Shown in pieces: positions 15,099 to 23,436 of a stretch of DNA of 48,605 nucleotides. Within the stretch, counting starts at the first letter, position 1; each line of letters opens with the position of its first letter. Made by a program: the position numbers and the translations under genes. Source of the stretch: Methanofastidiosum methylothiophilum (lineage in GTDB: Archaea > Methanobacteriota_B > Thermococci > Methanofastidiosales > Methanofastidiosaceae); NCBI GenBank assembly GCA_001587635.1, contig LNJE01000011.1, positions 1 through 48,605 of the forward strand, read 5' to 3'. The notes under the pieces were generated by a model that made no database searches, had not been told where the DNA came from, and worked only from the letters and a program-made list of their open reading frames with translations.

Positions 15099-15992
15099 AT
15101 GAATTATTCTGATTCTTTTGGAAACATGTGCAAAGTTGACACCCATATCCATACTAAATATTCGGGTAATTCCAAAAAAATACCAGTTATACCTGATTGT
15201 ATTTCTAGGCCAGATAAGATATTAAAATATGCAGATAAACGGGGTATAGACTTTTTAGCTATAACAGATCATGACACTATAAGAGGGGGAATTGAAACTG
15301 AAAAACTTGCGCCTTCAAGAATTATTGTTGGGGAAGAAATATCAACATCCGATGGAGAACTGCTTGGTCTATTCCTAAATGAAGCTATTCCCTCAGGCTT
15401 ATCTGTTGAAGAATCAATTGACATGGTAAAGGCGCAGGGAGGTCTTGTGATTGCACCACATCCATATAGTGTCATATGTCCTTGTTTGAAGGACTTAATA
15501 CATAAACTAAATATTGATGGAATTGAAGTCTTCAATGCATTTCATAGAGATGGAATAATAAACAGAAAAGCGACAGAAGAAAACAAAAAGATAAAAAATG
15601 CTTCCATTGCCGGAAGTGATGCCCATACAGAAAGAATGGTTGGGAATGCTTATACATTATTTGAGGGCAATACCGTAGAAGAGTTCTATAAAGCTGTTAA
15701 AAAGAAAAAGACCATTCCTCAGGGCCATGTTACTTCAATGGTACAGACTATTTTATGGAGTTGGAACACAGGATATTATATAATGAAAAGATCGATGAGA
15801 AATATTATCCAAGGAAATCAAGTTAAGAAGAATAGTGGCCTTTTAATTGGCTCCGGAATCTCAGTTATACCTGTTGCCCCCGTAGTAATGGCATATGTTC
15901 TAAATCGTTATCATGATAAAAAAGTAAAAAAGAACTATCCTTGGGAGTCCTTTATATTTTCGTGTAATGAATATAAAAAAAGGATATTATAA
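15099..15992 (+). CDS. PHP-domain metal-dependent phosphoesterase
   Basis: A PHP-superfamily hydrolase of 297 residues with the metal-ligand motifs in order: DTHIHTKYS near residue 15, ITDHDT near 55, IAPHPYS near 125 and GSDAHTER near 175. Related stand-alone PHP proteins hydrolyse small phosphoesters such as 3',5'-nucleotide phosphates or act on nucleic acids; the substrate here is unknown. The C-terminal ~90 residues, including a hydrophobic stretch (SGLLIGSGISVIPVAPVVMA), are not part of the usual domain and may associate with membrane. TTTTATAAG about 25 nt before the ATG indicates a leaderless transcript. It is divergent from the aro operon and converges on the mutase gene with a 6-nt overlap. 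Confidence 0.82.
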   Translation: MNYSDSFGNMCKVDTHIHTKYSGNSKKIPVIPDCISRPDKILKYADKRGIDFLAITDHDTIRGGIETEKLAPSRIIVGEEISTSDGELLGLFLNEAIPSGLSVEESIDMVKAQGGLVIAPHPYSVICPCLKDLIHKLNIDGIEVFNAFHRDGIINRKATEENKKIKNASIAGSDAHTERMVGNAYTLFEGNTVEEFYKAVKKKKTIPQGHVTSMVQTILWSWNTGYYIMKRSMRNIIQGNQVKKNSGLLIGSGISVIPVAPVVMAYVLNRYHDKKVKKNYPWESFIFSCNEYKKRIL

Positions 15993-17666
15993 TAAAACTG
16001 AAGGTTTGTATTCTCCAAACACATTCCTTAAGCTATCACTAATTTCCCCAATTGTTGCATAAGCTTTGACAGCTTCAAGAATTAAAGGCATTAAGTTTTT
16101 ATCACTTCTCGCCGCATCCTCAATTTTTTCTAAAATTTCCTTGACTTCATTATTATCTCTTCTTGATTTCAGCTTTTTCAATTTTTCAATTTGAATTTTT
16201 TCTACCTCAGGATCAACTTTTAGGAGTTTTTCAGGAAGTTTTTCTTCCATGGTGAATTTATTAAGCCCCACAACTATTATGTCTTTTTTTTCAATAGCTT
16301 TCTGGTATTTGTAAGCGCTATCTTGGATCTCCTTTTGTATATATCCTTCTTCGATGGCTTTGACCATGCCACCAAGAGAGTCAATTTTATTAAAATAATT
16401 ATTCACTTCTTCCTCAATTTTATTTGTAAGATATTCGAGATAATATGAGCCAGCAAATGGATCAACTGTATCTGCTACCCCACTTTCATATGCAATCACC
16501 TGTTGAGTCCTAAGAGATATTGTGACCGCTTTTTCTGATGGCAAAGCAAGTGCTTCGTCCATTGAATTTGTATGCAAGGACTGTGTACCTCCAAAAACTG
16601 CCGCCATTGCTTGCATAGTAACTCTAATAATATTATTTTCGGATTGCTGTGCTGTGAGTGTACTACCACTAGTCTGGGTATGAAATCTCAACATCATAGC
16701 TTTTGGGTCTGTTGCCCCAAATCGTTCTTTCATCAATCTTGCCCATATTCTCCTTGCAGCTCTAAATTTCGCGATCTCTTCAATGAAGTTATTGTGTGAA
16801 TTGAAAAAGAAAGAAAGTCTTTTCCCAAAATCATCGATTTCTAGCCTTGCCTTTTTTGCAACTTCCACATAAGCAACTCCATCTGCCAGTGTGAATGCAA
16901 CTTCTTGGGCTGCAGTTGCTCCAGCTTCTCTGATATGATAGCCACTAATACTAATAGTATTCCATTCAGGTAAATTTTTTGTACAGTATTCAAATATATC
17001 TGTGATTATCCTCATAGATTCTTTTGGAGGGAATATATATGTTCCTCTTGCGACGTATTCTTTTAGAATATCATTTTGTATTGTTCCTCTTAACTTTTCA
17101 GGGGCTATTCCCTGTTTTTCTGCAACTGCCATATACATTGCTAGAAGGATTGCAGCTGTCGAGTTTATGGTCATGGAAGTGGAAACTTTATCGAGAGGTA
17201 TCCCATCAAAAAGGGATTCCATATCTTCAAGCGAATCAATTGCAACACCTACTTTCCCAACCTCACCAAAGCTTATTTGATTATCTGAATCATATCCTAT
17301 CTGTGTTGGGAGATCAAATGCTACGGACAATCCTGTTTGGCCTTCAGATAGTAAAAATTTATATCTCTTGTTTGTTTCTTCCGCAGAACCAAATCCTGCA
17401 TACTGTCTCATTGTCCAGAGTTTTCCCCTATACATATTCGGTTGAACGCCTCTAGTAAAAGGATATTCGCCAGCATTTCCAAGATCTTTGGTATAGTCAA
17501 GATTCATAATATCTAAAGGAGAGTACTGAACATCTACAGGAATGTTAGAGGTTGTGAAGAATTCTTCTCGTCTCTCAGGAAATTTCGTTCTTATTTTTGA
17601 ATATTTTTCTTTTTTCCAGATATCTATTTTTTCTTTAAGATTAGTAATAGCAATAGTATCAAACAT
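15987..17666 (-). CDS. Methylmalonyl-CoA mutase, large (catalytic) subunit
   Basis: Adenosylcobalamin-dependent interconversion of methylmalonyl-CoA and succinyl-CoA. The 559 residues correspond to the TIM-barrel catalytic subunit alone: TMRQYAGFGSAEETNKRYKF, SVAFDLPTQIGYDSD, FHTQTSGSTLTAQQ and GTQSLHTNSMDEAL are all present. The C-terminal B12-binding domain is absent, as in other archaeal two-subunit mutases whose small subunit is a separate gene. No small subunit, epimerase or MeaB-type chaperone is found in this window, so the partner must lie elsewhere. Related large subunits can be isobutyryl- or other acyl-CoA mutases; the residues that separate them were not checked. It is a single-gene unit divergent from the RNase III-like gene. 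Confidence 0.9.
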   Translation of the reverse strand: MFDTIAITNLKEKIDIWKKEKYSKIRTKFPERREEFFTTSNIPVDVQYSPLDIMNLDYTKDLGNAGEYPFTRGVQPNMYRGKLWTMRQYAGFGSAEETNKRYKFLLSEGQTGLSVAFDLPTQIGYDSDNQISFGEVGKVGVAIDSLEDMESLFDGIPLDKVSTSMTINSTAAILLAMYMAVAEKQGIAPEKLRGTIQNDILKEYVARGTYIFPPKESMRIITDIFEYCTKNLPEWNTISISGYHIREAGATAAQEVAFTLADGVAYVEVAKKARLEIDDFGKRLSFFFNSHNNFIEEIAKFRAARRIWARLMKERFGATDPKAMMLRFHTQTSGSTLTAQQSENNIIRVTMQAMAAVFGGTQSLHTNSMDEALALPSEKAVTISLRTQQVIAYESGVADTVDPFAGSYYLEYLTNKIEEEVNNYFNKIDSLGGMVKAIEEGYIQKEIQDSAYKYQKAIEKKDIIVVGLNKFTMEEKLPEKLLKVDPEVEKIQIEKLKKLKSRRDNNEVKEILEKIEDAARSDKNLMPLILEAVKAYATIGEISDSLRNVFGEYKPSVLL

Positions 17667-17761
17667 GAAAAATCACTTACCTGCAATATTTGAAATTGAC
17701 ATATTATAAATTTTATTATCCTTTTGTGAAGATTTATAAGTAGGATAAATTCAATTTTTTC

Positions 17762-18124
17762 ATGGAAGAAATCTCTGAAGATTCAAACCTCTCGGCTTTT
17801 GGAGATGCTATTGTGAATTTTTTATATTCTGTTGCGAAATCAGAAGTTCAAGGAAGGTATACCGGTAAAAAAGTTTCAAATATTGCACTCTCAGATGCAC
17901 TTGCAAAATCAAAGTTAAAATCACCTAGGAGAAGTGACAAGAAAATGAGAGGTGATTTTGTTGAAGCATTGATTGGAAAAGGCTACATAGAAAAAGTGTT
18001 TAATATTGACGAAGCAATTAATGTCCTTTCTGAAAAGCTTAGAGGTAAAGACCTTAACGATCCTGATGAAGAGAGAAAGGCGATAGCAGAAGCATTTTCA
18101 TATTTTATTGATCTATATTTTTAG
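17762..18124 (+). CDS. Archaeal RNase III-family-like protein
   Basis: A small protein of 120 residues. The segments LSAFGDAIVNFLYSVAKSE, GKKVSNIALSDALAKS and KKMRGDFVEALIGKGYI match the helical RNase III endonuclease fold (the FGD..VNF helix and the GD.VEALIG signature helix). This recalls the small archaeal RNase III-like family and bacterial Mini-III. There is no double-stranded RNA-binding domain. The acidic residues of the signature helix (D and E in GDFVEAL) are retained, so catalysis is possible. The role is presumably RNA processing. It heads a cluster with DUF99, DUF531 and tRNA-Gly. Confidence 0.55.
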   Translation: MEEISEDSNLSAFGDAIVNFLYSVAKSEVQGRYTGKKVSNIALSDALAKSKLKSPRRSDKKMRGDFVEALIGKGYIEKVFNIDEAINVLSEKLRGKDLNDPDEERKAIAEAFSYFIDLYF

Positions 18125-18161
18125 GCTTAAGCATATTAATACTTAAGTCAATTCTAAGGTG

Positions 18162-18740
18162 ATGAGAATAAAAAAGGAGATACGAATTCTTGGAATTGAT
18201 GATTCTAATTTTACAAAGAAGGATAAAAAAGTTCTAGTTGTTGGTGCATTACTTAGAGGAGGTTTCTGGATTGACGGAGTTGTCAGTACGTACGTTGAAA
18301 GAGATGGACTTGATGCAACAGAAAAAATTGCCAACATGATAATTAAAGCTCGTTATAAAGATTTACGAGCGATTATGTTAAAGGGTATTACTTTAGCGGG
18401 ATTTAATATTATAGATATCGAAAAATTATTTCATGAAACAAAGCTCCCAGTTGTGGTAATAATGAGAAAAATTCCGGACTTTAATTCTATAGAAAAAGCA
18501 CTTACAAATCTAAATGATAAAGAAAAGAGACTCAGTATAATAAAAAATGCTGGACAAATTTATGAAGGAAAAGTTCATGATAAATCAGACATTTATTTTC
18601 AGTTTAAAGGAATTTCCGAGAATGATGCTAGAGAATTAATCAGAATTTCATCTATGCATTCTAATATCCCCGAACCTTTAAGGGTGTCACATATTATTGC
18701 AACAGGAGTTGTTAAGGGTGAGTCGACAAAAAAACCATAA
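18162..18740 (+). CDS. DUF99 family protein (endonuclease V-like fold)
   Basis: A conserved archaeal protein of about 192 residues with the DUF99 hallmarks: LGIDDSNF at the N-terminus, VVGALLRGGFWIDGVVST, IMLKGITLAGFNIIDI and PVVVIMRKIPD. The family is structurally related to endonuclease V. The conserved acidic residues in GIDD suggest metal binding, but no activity has been shown that I know of. The start could be ATG at 18162 or the abutting GTG at 18159. The next gene begins inside its last 23 nt. Confidence 0.8.
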   Translation: MRIKKEIRILGIDDSNFTKKDKKVLVVGALLRGGFWIDGVVSTYVERDGLDATEKIANMIIKARYKDLRAIMLKGITLAGFNIIDIEKLFHETKLPVVVIMRKIPDFNSIEKALTNLNDKEKRLSIIKNAGQIYEGKVHDKSDIYFQFKGISENDARELIRISSMHSNIPEPLRVSHIIATGVVKGESTKKP

Positions 18741-19251
18741 AGGAAAGATTACTATCTGCTTAGTAAATACTTATGACAAACTAAAATGGCATGATATACA
18801 TTCAAGAAATGTTGCTAGAGCTGCCCCTCTTTGTTTTTATGCGGGATTTGACCTTTGTCTTTTTGATTTTCCTTTTAAAGACGATTATAAAGAATTCCTT
18901 CTGAAGGAAGTAAAAGAAAATACAACAATTGGAGAGGGGGGAAAGTATATTGAAGAGCTTATCAAACATGGCAAACTTATTGCTATTGATGATCCAAAAA
19001 AAATCAAAGGTGTCTTCATATCAACAACTTCTAAACCTGATAAATCTTGTGATTTTAATAATATTACAAAAAATATTATAGAAGGTGACGATTCCGTGTT
19101 TTTTATTGGATTGGGTAGAAGAGGTCTCCCAATGGAAATCAGGAAAATGACAACATGTCACCTTGATATAACTGGAGAAGGCATCCCCCTCGAAACATGC
19201 ACTGCCATTGGATTTATTATTGGAAGAATTTATGAAAAGATAAATTTATAA
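18718..19251 (+). CDS. DUF531 family protein, putative SPOUT-type RNA methyltransferase
   Basis: Matches the archaeal DUF531 family: ICLVNTYDKLKWHDIHSRN, ARAAPLCFYAGFDLCLFDF-type N-terminal half, GVFISTTSKPD, FFIGLGRRGLPMEI and HLDITGEGIPLETCTAIGFI. The last two segments are where SPOUT enzymes form the trefoil knot that binds SAM, hence the functional suggestion. The start GTG at 18718 is preferred because AGGAG stands 9 nt before it; an ATG at 18697 would overlap DUF99 further. It probably forms an operon with DUF99 and lies 26 nt before tRNA-Gly. Confidence 0.7.
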   Translation: MSRQKNHKGKITICLVNTYDKLKWHDIHSRNVARAAPLCFYAGFDLCLFDFPFKDDYKEFLLKEVKENTTIGEGGKYIEELIKHGKLIAIDDPKKIKGVFISTTSKPDKSCDFNNITKNIIEGDDSVFFIGLGRRGLPMEIRKMTTCHLDITGEGIPLETCTAIGFIIGRIYEKINL

Positions 19252-19277
19252 ATTTGTATTAAAAGATGCGAATAACT

Positions 19278-19352
19278 GCGACTGTAGTCTAGTGGTTAGG
19301 ACTGGAGCTTCCCAAGCTTCAAGCGTGGGTTCGAATCCCGCCAGTCGCACCA
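19278..19352 (+). tRNA. tRNA-Gly (anticodon CCC)
   Basis: Cloverleaf with acceptor GCGACTG/CAGTCGC, D arm GTCT...GGAC, anticodon stem GGAGC/GCTTC around loop TTCCCAA (anticodon CCC), T arm with GGTTCGAATCC, discriminator A and an encoded CCA. It follows DUF531 closely on the same strand. Confidence 0.95.
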
Positions 19353-19535
19353 ATTTTTATAACAAATGCGGCAGTAATTTTTCTCCTAAATGAATGAAAT
19401 TATTATCAATCGAAAGGATTTTTTCGTTTATTAATGGAATGCTCCTTGTATCAGTGCTCAAAAACACTTAGAGTTTTTCTTCAAATATCTTTCTAAACTG
19501 GATAAGAAATATTTAAATAATGCTTCATTTATTTA
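19353..19535. other. Intergenic, htpX promoter
   Basis: The only element I can support is TTTAAATAA at 19512-19520, a TATA-like box placing transcription start at about 19540. A T-rich stretch directly after the tRNA may end its transcript. No gene was seen. Confidence 0.4.
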
Positions 19536-19550
19536 ATGTTAGGTGAGAAT

Positions 19551-20528
19551 ATGTGGTTACAAGCAAGAATGTATATGTTAGTTGGACTAATGTTTGTAAT
19601 ACTTTATGGTTTTTTACTTTTTGTAGGGGCTGCAGTTGGGTACTCCGGCCAAAGTTTTGTGAACTATAGCGTTATACTCGCATTAGGAATGATGTTCGTA
19701 CAATATATGATAGGGCCAAAAATGGTAGAATCCTCTATGAAGGTACGGTACATAACTGAAGGAGAAAATCCAAAACTATATAGGATGGTAGAAGAGCAAG
19801 CTAGACTCGCAGGTCTAAAGAAAACTCCAAAAGTTGGAACTTGCCCAACTCCCCTACCAAATGCATTTGCTTTTGGAAAATCAAAAGGTGACGCAAGAGT
19901 TTGTGTGACAGATGGAATTGTTAATTTGCTTTCAGAAAATGAACTCAAAGCAGTCATAGGGCATGAAATATCCCATGTAAAACATAGGGATATGGCCATT
20001 ATTACACTTCTAAGTGCAGTTCCAATGATTGCATATTATATGTACATGTCTTCTAGATTCAGTGGCTCAGTTGGCAGGAGTAATGATAGAAATTCAGGCG
20101 GAACTGCTATTATCGGCATATTTGCCTTAGTTGTCTATTTTATTACAAATTTATTAGTAATGTATGGTTCCAGAATAAGGGAATATTATGCAGATAAAGG
20201 AAGTACAGAACTTGGGAATGAACCCCATCAACTAGCCTCTGCGCTATACAAGCTTACATATGGAACTGCAAAGACACCAAGAAGCGAATTACAGAGAGTA
20301 GAGGGCGTTAAGGCTTTCTTTGTTAATGATCCAACTAAAGCAAAAGGAGATTTTAATGAGCTTACTGAAGTTGATAGAGATATGAGCGGTACAATTGATA
20401 GAAATGAACTTGAATCGGTTAGACATGGTGGAGTTAGAGTTGGCGCTTCGGCTAGCATAATGGAGTTAATGAGTACACATCCTAACATGCTTAAACGGAT
20501 AAAGCATCTCTCGGAACTTTCAAAATAA
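19551..20528 (+). CDS. htpX: HtpX-like M48 zinc protease with EF-hand loop
   Basis: Membrane metalloprotease of family M48, involved in membrane protein quality control. Two hydrophobic segments come first, then the domain with PTPLPNAFAFG, the zinc motif HEISH (residues 143-147 counted from an ATG at 19536), another membrane pair, and REYYAD, whose Glu is the third zinc ligand. Near the C-terminus, residues 280-291 form a complete EF-hand loop: Asp at 1, 3 and 9, Ser at 5, Gly at 6, Ile at 8, Glu at 12 (DRDMSGTIDRNE). This is followed by the family's STHPNMLKRIKHL. I prefer ATG 19551, preceded by AGGTGA, to ATG 19536, which lies at the predicted transcription start. Confidence 0.9.
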   Translation: MWLQARMYMLVGLMFVILYGFLLFVGAAVGYSGQSFVNYSVILALGMMFVQYMIGPKMVESSMKVRYITEGENPKLYRMVEEQARLAGLKKTPKVGTCPTPLPNAFAFGKSKGDARVCVTDGIVNLLSENELKAVIGHEISHVKHRDMAIITLLSAVPMIAYYMYMSSRFSGSVGRSNDRNSGGTAIIGIFALVVYFITNLLVMYGSRIREYYADKGSTELGNEPHQLASALYKLTYGTAKTPRSELQRVEGVKAFFVNDPTKAKGDFNELTEVDRDMSGTIDRNELESVRHGGVRVGASASIMELMSTHPNMLKRIKHLSELSK

Positions 20529-20544
20529 AGGAAAAAGATGCTGA

Positions 20545-21414
20545 ATGAAAATAAAATCATTTTTGGAACTTGTAGCTCTGGTCCTTATTTGGTCTGGTTC
20601 GTGGATTGCAATTAAATGGGGATTAACGGAGATTCCTCCTTACTCCCTAGCTTTTTTTAGATTTTTTATAGCATGCCCAGTAATTATTGCAATTACTTAT
20701 TATCTTGAAGGAAAAAATAGTTTGAAAATTAATAAAAAAGAGATTATACCTTTTTCGATGCTTGGCTTACTTGGGGTGACTTTAGTGCAAGGAATCCAAG
20801 TATATGCCTTGAATTTCACGTCCGCCATTAATTCATCAATTTTGATAAATTTCAATGTTCCGTTTATAGCAATCCTCGCATTAATATTTTTAAGGGAGCC
20901 TCTTAGCAAAAAGACGGCATTTGGGATTTTTGTTTCATTTATCGGTGCCATTGTTATAGTAATAAATGGTTCTATCTCTGGATTCCAGAAGATAAATATT
21001 GGGGATATCTTAATAGTATTTACTGCTATGTTTTGGTCTATTTATTCTATTGTAGGGAAAAAAATAATGGAAGAGAAAACCCCCCTTTCTATGACTTCTT
21101 TTACTTTCCTTTTTGGAACAATATTCTTATTCCCAATAGCATTTTTTGAATCAAGATTTTCTTTCATTAGAAATATTACAAAATTAGGGATAGGATCTAT
21201 TTTATATTTATCCCTTTTATGTTCAGTTTTTGCATATATATGCTGGAATAGGTCTATGAAATGTGAGAAAGCCTCAAACGTTGCAATGTTCCTATACTTT
21301 GTTCCTGTTGTTACTGCAATATTCGCATGGCTTCTATTAGGGGAAGTCATTACAGTATTTACAATTATAGGAGGGGCACTTGTAATATTAGGAGTATACT
21401 TCGCAGAAAGATAA
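20545..21414 (+). CDS. EamA/DMT-family transporter
   Basis: A 289-residue protein with ten hydrophobic segments in two repeated halves, typical of the drug/metabolite transporter superfamily. The N-terminal repeat starts LVLIWSGSWIAIKWGLTEIPP. The first half ends AIVIVING, and the second half has FWSIYSIVGKKIM and ends WLLLGEVITVFTIIGGALVI. Members export amino acids, nucleotides or other metabolites; substrate unknown. It begins 16 nt after htpX and is probably co-transcribed with it. Confidence 0.85.
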   Translation: MKIKSFLELVALVLIWSGSWIAIKWGLTEIPPYSLAFFRFFIACPVIIAITYYLEGKNSLKINKKEIIPFSMLGLLGVTLVQGIQVYALNFTSAINSSILINFNVPFIAILALIFLREPLSKKTAFGIFVSFIGAIVIVINGSISGFQKINIGDILIVFTAMFWSIYSIVGKKIMEEKTPLSMTSFTFLFGTIFLFPIAFFESRFSFIRNITKLGIGSILYLSLLCSVFAYICWNRSMKCEKASNVAMFLYFVPVVTAIFAWLLLGEVITVFTIIGGALVILGVYFAER

Positions 21415-21466
21415 TTATTGCACATTTTTCAGTAAATTTTTTATATAGAATACCTATTCTAAATTT

Positions 21467-21748
21467 ATGGTAAAAGAAGTTCATGCTGCACATATTTTAG
21501 TTAAATCAGAAGCTTTAGCTAAAGAAATTTTAGATAAAATAAATAAAGGAGATAAATTCTCCGATCTAGCGAAAAAATATTCTGAATGTCCCTCTAAGAA
21601 AAAGGGGGGCGACTTGGGATTCTTTCCTAGACAGAAAATGGTAAAAGAATTTGAGAAGGCTGCTTTTGAAGGAAATACAGGATCCGTTGTTGGCCCAGTT
21701 AAAACTCAGTTTGGATGGCACCTTATAAAAATACTTGAAAAGAAGTGA
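21467..21748 (+). CDS. Parvulin-type peptidyl-prolyl isomerase
   Basis: A minimal single-domain parvulin of 93 residues. It has the fold's motifs EVHAAHILVKSE, FSDLAKKYSECPSKKKGGDLGFF and FGWHLIKILEKK, with the conserved His residues near each end. It has no signal peptide, so it is cytoplasmic and should act on folding or conformational switching of proteins. A TATA-like TTTATATAG lies about 25 nt before the ATG, so the message is leaderless. It converges head to tail with the hypothetical gene whose stop is adjacent. Confidence 0.93.
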   Translation: MVKEVHAAHILVKSEALAKEILDKINKGDKFSDLAKKYSECPSKKKGGDLGFFPRQKMVKEFEKAAFEGNTGSVVGPVKTQFGWHLIKILEKK

Positions 21749-21991
21749 TTAACTTTTCAATTTTTCCCTTATATCTTTCCAGTCATCATATATTACTATC
21801 TCGGCCATTTGAGTTTTTTCATTTTCTGTTATGACAAGATCGCCATATTTACTAAAGAATCTCATCAAATCCCCTAAATCGAGAAAATCTTTTGTCCATA
21901 GATTATTCATCTTGTCAAATACAGCGTTTTCACAAGGAGGGTCATCTGGATTTAAACAATCTTTACATATCCTTGATACTACAAATTTCAA
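21749..21991 (-). CDS. Small cysteine-containing protein, unknown
   Basis: An 80-residue soluble protein that I do not recognise. Its N-terminal third has three cysteines in CKDCLNPDDPPCEN, a spacing that could bind a metal with a fourth ligand elsewhere. The rest is predicted mixed helix and strand (DLGDLMRFFSKYGDLVI, AEIVIYDDWKDI). The start is TTG, supported by a strong AAGGAGG with 6-nt spacing, which is good evidence that the gene is real. It is a single-gene unit. Confidence 0.6.
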   Translation of the reverse strand: MKFVVSRICKDCLNPDDPPCENAVFDKMNNLWTKDFLDLGDLMRFFSKYGDLVITENEKTQMAEIVIYDDWKDIREKLKS

Positions 21992-22104
21992 TTTATTGCC
22001 TCCTTTAGTTTTTATTTATTGTTATCTAGAAAATAATTATGTATTCTATTTTTTATATAGTTTACCATAAGAAAACTTAAATAAAGGATTCAAACTCCAA
22101 TATT

Positions 22105-22695
22105 ATGCGAATAGAAGCTATTGTTTTCGACGTTGATGGAGTTTTATTTGACTCTTTTGAAAGCTGGTTTATATCTTTCAATCAAACTTTAGAAGAATTT
22201 GGAAAATCTCCTGTGGACAGAGAAACTTACAGGAAAATATTTTGGGGCCCTTCTGTTGAAGAAGATCTAAAGATGTATGGCCTCGGAAAGGACGCAGTTG
22301 AAGTTGCGCTAAGAAATCAGAGAAATAATGTTCATTTAATAAAACTACACGAAAAAGTTTACGAAACTTTAGAGTCCTTAAAAAATTTTAAACTAGGGGT
22401 CGCTACAAATACGCCAAGAATAAATCTTGACAAAACATTTAATCATTTTGGCCTATACACGTATTTTAAAGTTGTAATGTGTTTGGATGATGTAGAAAGA
22501 CCAAAACCATACCCAGATATGATTTTAAAAGCTTCAGAATTCCTAAAAGTGCCGATTGAAAGAATGGTTTTCGTGGGCGATACAACATCAGATATGATTG
22601 CAGCTAAAAGTGCAGGATGTCAATTCATAGGAATAAAAATAGGGGATAAAAAAGTTGAGGGAATAAAAGATTTACTACCTATTTTATACTCTTGA
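22105..22695 (+). CDS. HAD-family phosphatase (phosphoglycolate phosphatase-like)
   Basis: A 196-residue haloacid dehalogenase-type hydrolase. Motif I is FDVDGVLFDS, motif II the Thr in LGVATNTPR, motif III the Lys in RPKPYPDM, motif IV VFVGDTTSDMIAAKSAG. A four-helix cap lies between motifs I and II. This places it with phosphoglycolate phosphatase/beta-phosphoglucomutase types; the substrate is not fixed. The 3' end overlaps the convergent L40e gene by 12 nt. Confidence 0.88.
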   Translation: MRIEAIVFDVDGVLFDSFESWFISFNQTLEEFGKSPVDRETYRKIFWGPSVEEDLKMYGLGKDAVEVALRNQRNNVHLIKLHEKVYETLESLKNFKLGVATNTPRINLDKTFNHFGLYTYFKVVMCLDDVERPKPYPDMILKASEFLKVPIERMVFVGDTTSDMIAAKSAGCQFIGIKIGDKKVEGIKDLLPILYS

Positions 22696-22827
22696 TTCTT
22701 TTGCTTTTCCTCTTAATCCTGAATATCCGCATTTTCTACAACTTTGAGCTTTCCATGGATTTCTCGCGTTACACTTCATGCAAATCTTTACATGAAAAAG
22801 TCTCTTTTCAGCTAACTCGTTCTTCAT
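22684..22827 (-). CDS. rpl40e: Ribosomal protein L40e (eL40)
   Basis: A 47-residue protein too short for most gene finders. It reads MKNELAEKRLFHVKICMKC and then NARNPWKAQSCRKCGYSGLR. It contains four cysteines in two C-x2-C pairs (a zinc ribbon) and the ARNPW motif diagnostic of eL40. GGAG stands before the ATG, which overlaps the tsr3 stop (ATGA). Pairing with tsr3 recurs in archaea, and both serve the ribosome. Confidence 0.92.
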   Translation of the reverse strand: MKNELAEKRLFHVKICMKCNARNPWKAQSCRKCGYSGLRGKAKESRV

Positions 22828-23366
22828 TTAATCTCCTCTGTAGAGCTTTTTCTGTTATTAATCCCTTTTAAATATTTCTCTTGGAAGTCTAAAATCCCCT
22901 CTTCATCATATGATTTTGAATATCCCTCAAGTAATTCTAAATTAATTTTGAAGAATTCCTCCCCCCAGTTAAAGCTTGATAATATCTTTCTAGCATGTTC
23001 CTTCTCCCCTATTATATATAAAGCACCTGAAAAAGCTTCTACAGTAGATAGTTTACCTGGTTTACCGTAGTTTATGGGATTTGAAGGTACTAAAAATGGG
23101 AGGATCCTTCCCTGAATCTTTGATTTTATTTTATCAAAGCACTTTTCTGCTTCAACCCAAGAACAATCTAACACTACAATTCCATTTTTTGAATATTTTA
23201 TATCACTAGGAGATAATACTCTTTTAGAAAAAGGATTTAATAAAATACAATTATTTGGTAATCCCCTAATATTTTTAACAAAAGTGACTTCTCCAAATTT
23301 TAGAAGCCTCTGTGCCGTACATTTTTTAGGGTCATCTTGCCCCAAATTATACACAATGAGTTTCAC
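22824..23366 (-). CDS. tsr3: Tsr3-type rRNA aminocarboxypropyltransferase (DUF367)
   Basis: Homologue of Tsr3, which transfers the 3-amino-3-carboxypropyl group of SAM to a hypermodified uridine of small-subunit rRNA. Its 180 residues include DDPKKCTAQRLLKFG, LLNPFSKRVLSPSD, VVLDCSWVEAEKCF and LPFLVPSNPINYGKPGKLST followed by VEAFSGALYIIG, all typical of DUF367. The fold is SPOUT-like. The start is GTG. It shares an operon with L40e. Confidence 0.9.
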   Translation of the reverse strand: MKLIVYNLGQDDPKKCTAQRLLKFGEVTFVKNIRGLPNNCILLNPFSKRVLSPSDIKYSKNGIVVLDCSWVEAEKCFDKIKSKIQGRILPFLVPSNPINYGKPGKLSTVEAFSGALYIIGEKEHARKILSSFNWGEEFFKINLELLEGYSKSYDEEGILDFQEKYLKGINNRKSSTEEIK

Positions 23367-23436
23367 AAATTAGGATTATTAAAGATTAATAAAAGATTTT
23401 CTAAAGCTTTAAATAGAATTATATTTTTTTTAGTTT

